NCBI GenBank assembly: GCA_034520625.1
Contig: JAXHNI010000009.1
Location: 310,001 to 374,000, forward strand
From: JAANXG01 sp034520625
GTDB taxonomy: Bacteria > Pseudomonadota > Gammaproteobacteria > Arenicellales > JAANXG01
Direction of reading: 5' to 3'
DNA length: 64,000 nucleotides
This document shows positions 60,671 through 64,000 of this stretch, one piece after another (position 1 is the stretch's first letter; each line of letters opens with the position of its first letter). The notes beneath the pieces were generated by a model that made no database searches, was not told where the DNA came from, and saw only the letters and a list, made by a program, of their open reading frames with translations. The translations under genes were made by a program, and so were the position numbers.

Positions 60671-62203
60671 ATGCAGGACATCATCAAACAACTCGAAGAA
60701 AAACGCGCCGCCGCCCGGCAGGGGGGCGGACAGGACCGAATCGATGCCCAGCACGGCAAGGGCAAGCTCACGGCCCGCGAGCGGCTGGAGCTGTTGCTGG
60801 ACCAGGACAGCTTCGAAGAGTGGGATATGTTTGTCGAGCATCGCTGTACCGAGTTCGGTATGGCGGACCAGACAGTCCCCGGCGATGGCGTCGTCACCGG
60901 CTATGGCACCATCAACGGCCGCCTGGTTTTCGTGTTCAGCCAGGACTTTACGGTGTTCGGCGGGTCCCTGTCCGAGGCCCATGCAGAGAAGATCTGCAAG
61001 GTGATGGATCAGGCTATGAAAGTCGGCGCACCGGTTATCGGCCTGAACGACTCCGGGGGCGCCCGCATCCAGGAGGGCGTGGCCTCCCTGGGGGGCTACG
61101 CGGAGGTTTTCCAGCGCAACGTTATGGCCTCCGGGGTGATCCCCCAGATTTCGCTGATCATGGGCCCCTGCGCCGGCGGCGCGGTGTATTCGCCGGCAAT
61201 GACGGATTTCATCTTCATGGTGCGGGACAGCTCCTACATGTTCGTCACCGGCCCGGAAGTGGTGAAGACCGTGACCCACGAGACAGTCACCGCCGAGGAG
61301 CTGGGCGGTGCGGTGAGCCATTCCACCCGTTCCGGGGTTGCCGACCTGGCGTTCGAGAACGACGTCAGGGCGCTGCTCACCGTCCGGCAGTTCTATGACT
61401 ACCTGCCGGCGAGCAACCGGGAAAAGCCCCCGGTATGGCCGACCACCGATCCTGCGGACCGCGTCGAGATGTCCCTCGATACCCTGGTGCCCCCGGACCC
61501 CAATGTCCCGTACGACATAAAAGAGCTGATCGTCAAGGTGGCGGACGAGTACGAGTTCATGGAGATCCAGCCGGACTATGCCAGGAATATCGTCATCGGT
61601 TTCATCAGGATGGAAGGCAGCACCGTGGGGGTGGTGGCGAACCAGCCGATGGTGCTCGCGGGCTGCCTGGACATCAGCTCGTCCATCAAGGCGGCGCGCT
61701 TCGTCCGCTTCTGCGATGCCTTCAACATCCCCATCCTCACGTTCGTCGACGTGCCGGGGTTCATGCCGGGGACGTCCCAGGAGTACGGCGGCATTATCAA
61801 GCATGGCGCCAAGCTGCTGTATGCGTTCGCCGAAGCGACGGTGCCCAAGGTGACCCTGATCACCCGCAAGGCCTACGGCGGCGCCTACGACGTCATGAGC
61901 TCCAAGCACCTGCGCGGCGATGCCAATCTCGCCTGGCCGAGCGCCGAGATTGCCGTGATGGGGCCGAAAGGGGCGGTGGAGATCATTTTCAGGAAAGACG
62001 CCGGCGACGAGGAGAAAATCGCCCGGCACACCGAGGACTACCGCCGCACCTTCGCCAATCCGTTCATCGCGGGCCGGCGCGGTTATATCGACGACGTGAT
62101 CATGCCCCACAGTACCCGTCCGCGGGTGTGCAAGTCCCTGCGCATGCTGCGGGACAAGGACCTGGAGAATCCGTGGCGCAAGCACGGCAACCTGCCGCTT
62201 TGA
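60671..62203 (+). CDS. pccB: Propionyl-CoA carboxylase beta subunit
   Basis: Carboxyltransferase half of propionyl-CoA carboxylase, moving CO2 from biotin to propionyl-CoA to make (S)-methylmalonyl-CoA, 510 aa. Sequence landmarks: GKLTARERLELLLDQDSFEE, GYGTINGRLVFVFSQDFTVFGGSL, PVIGLNDSGGARIQEGVASL, GPCAGGAVYSPAMTDFI, MFVTGPEVVKTVTHE and GGAVSHSTRSGVADLAFEND. Further on, VDVPGFMPGTSQEYGGIIKHGAKLL and MSSKHLRGDANLAWPSAEIAVMG complete the acyl-CoA-binding site. The family also includes methylcrotonyl- and acetyl-type enzymes, but the mutase next door supports propionyl-CoA. It is followed by pccA after a hairpin-bearing gap. Confidence 0.95.
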   Translation: MQDIIKQLEEKRAAARQGGGQDRIDAQHGKGKLTARERLELLLDQDSFEEWDMFVEHRCTEFGMADQTVPGDGVVTGYGTINGRLVFVFSQDFTVFGGSLSEAHAEKICKVMDQAMKVGAPVIGLNDSGGARIQEGVASLGGYAEVFQRNVMASGVIPQISLIMGPCAGGAVYSPAMTDFIFMVRDSSYMFVTGPEVVKTVTHETVTAEELGGAVSHSTRSGVADLAFENDVRALLTVRQFYDYLPASNREKPPVWPTTDPADRVEMSLDTLVPPDPNVPYDIKELIVKVADEYEFMEIQPDYARNIVIGFIRMEGSTVGVVANQPMVLAGCLDISSSIKAARFVRFCDAFNIPILTFVDVPGFMPGTSQEYGGIIKHGAKLLYAFAEATVPKVTLITRKAYGGAYDVMSSKHLRGDANLAWPSAEIAVMGPKGAVEIIFRKDAGDEEKIARHTEDYRRTFANPFIAGRRGYIDDVIMPHSTRPRVCKSLRMLRDKDLENPWRKHGNLPL

Positions 62204-62250
62204 TTCCGTTAATTCGATATCCTGTACCCCCGGGCATCGCGCCGAAGCCC

Positions 62251-62282
62251 CCCGTAGGTCGGGCTGGCGCCCGACCTACGGG
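62251..62282. repeat. Perfect palindrome between pccB and pccA
   Basis: CCCGTAGGTCGGGC (62251-62264) and its exact complement (62269-62282) form a 14-base stem with a TGGC loop; CCCGGGCA and TGCCGGGG flank it further. The GTAGGTCGGGC type is a common dispersed palindrome, and half of one recurs near 21.94 kb. There is no U-run, so it may stabilise the upstream mRNA end rather than terminate. Confidence 0.7.
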
Positions 62283-62336
62283 TGCCGGGGTTTCACAGGC
62301 GTGGTGTGCATGAACCCTATCGGACCGTTATAACCA

Positions 62337-64000
<1,664 letters not shown>

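Overview
The window is GC-rich (roughly two thirds G+C) bacterial chromosome with dense, housekeeping-type gene content. Class III polyhydroxyalkanoate synthase (phaC/phaE), NtrB/NtrC with a sigma-54 glnA promoter, an S-adenosylhomocysteine (SAH) riboswitch, PepN, GmhB, RtcB and an rsmA-pdxA pair together point to a gammaproteobacterium. PhaC carries its catalytic triad at residues 149, 302 and 331, the numbering known from Allochromatium vinosum, so a Chromatiales/Ectothiorhodospiraceae-like lineage is my best inference. I saw no phage, CRISPR array, rRNA or tRNA.

Layout. 1-3.8 kb: an NAD-dependent molybdenum formate dehydrogenase (FdsB-like, cut by the window edge, and FdsA-like). 3.9-11.2 kb: glycine-zipper lipoprotein, RtcB RNA ligase, serine hydrolase, glycerophosphodiesterase, GloB-like hydrolase, YbaK-like deacylase and several unknowns. 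11.3-24.5 kb: a TVP38/flavoprotein-disulfide-reductase fusion, pepN, two small proteins, ahcY behind a SAH riboswitch, YceI with cytochrome b561, a CoA-ester lyase, a class II amidotransferase, metK and a Tat-exported phosphoesterase. AhcY and MetK are two arms of the SAM cycle. 24.5-30.6 kb: nitrogen regulation (ntrC, ntrB, glnA) with visible NtrC sites, then tusA-like and PP-loop sulfur-transfer genes behind a structured leader. 30.6-38 kb: glyQ-glyS-gmhB-plsC, an unknown exported protein, rsmA-pdxA. 38-43.6 kb: a response regulator divergent from a hybrid kinase, which overlaps a lipoprotein gene and a PhnD-like binding-protein gene. 43.6-52 kb: 2-oxoacid dehydrogenase E1a-E1b-E2, an SDR, a broken monooxygenase, an HD-GYP protein, a divergent DapB and a DUF4139 protein. 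52-58.4 kb: the complete polyhydroxyalkanoate locus (phaP, phaB, phaR, phaB, phaA, divergent phaE-phaC). 58.5-64 kb: methylmalonyl-CoA mutase, then propionyl-CoA carboxylase beta and alpha (cut by the right edge).

How parts work together. PhaA and PhaB turn acetyl-CoA into 3-hydroxybutyryl-CoA for PhaCE, with PhaP coating granules and PhaR a likely repressor through TGCA-rich boxes found at three pha promoters. The adjacent propionyl-CoA/methylmalonyl-CoA genes could supply or drain C3 units. NtrC sites in front of both glnA and ntrB suggest the enteric-type nitrogen circuit.

Most worth following: a family of interspersed palindromes with a shared core and differing but self-complementary arms; a terminated structured leader before a PP-loop/TusA pair; a phosphorelay operon coupled to an unknown lipoprotein and a PhnD-like protein; a lysine-rich tandem-repeat tail on PhaE; a DUF465-like gene with no standard start codon; and a DapB lacking the usual catalytic histidines.
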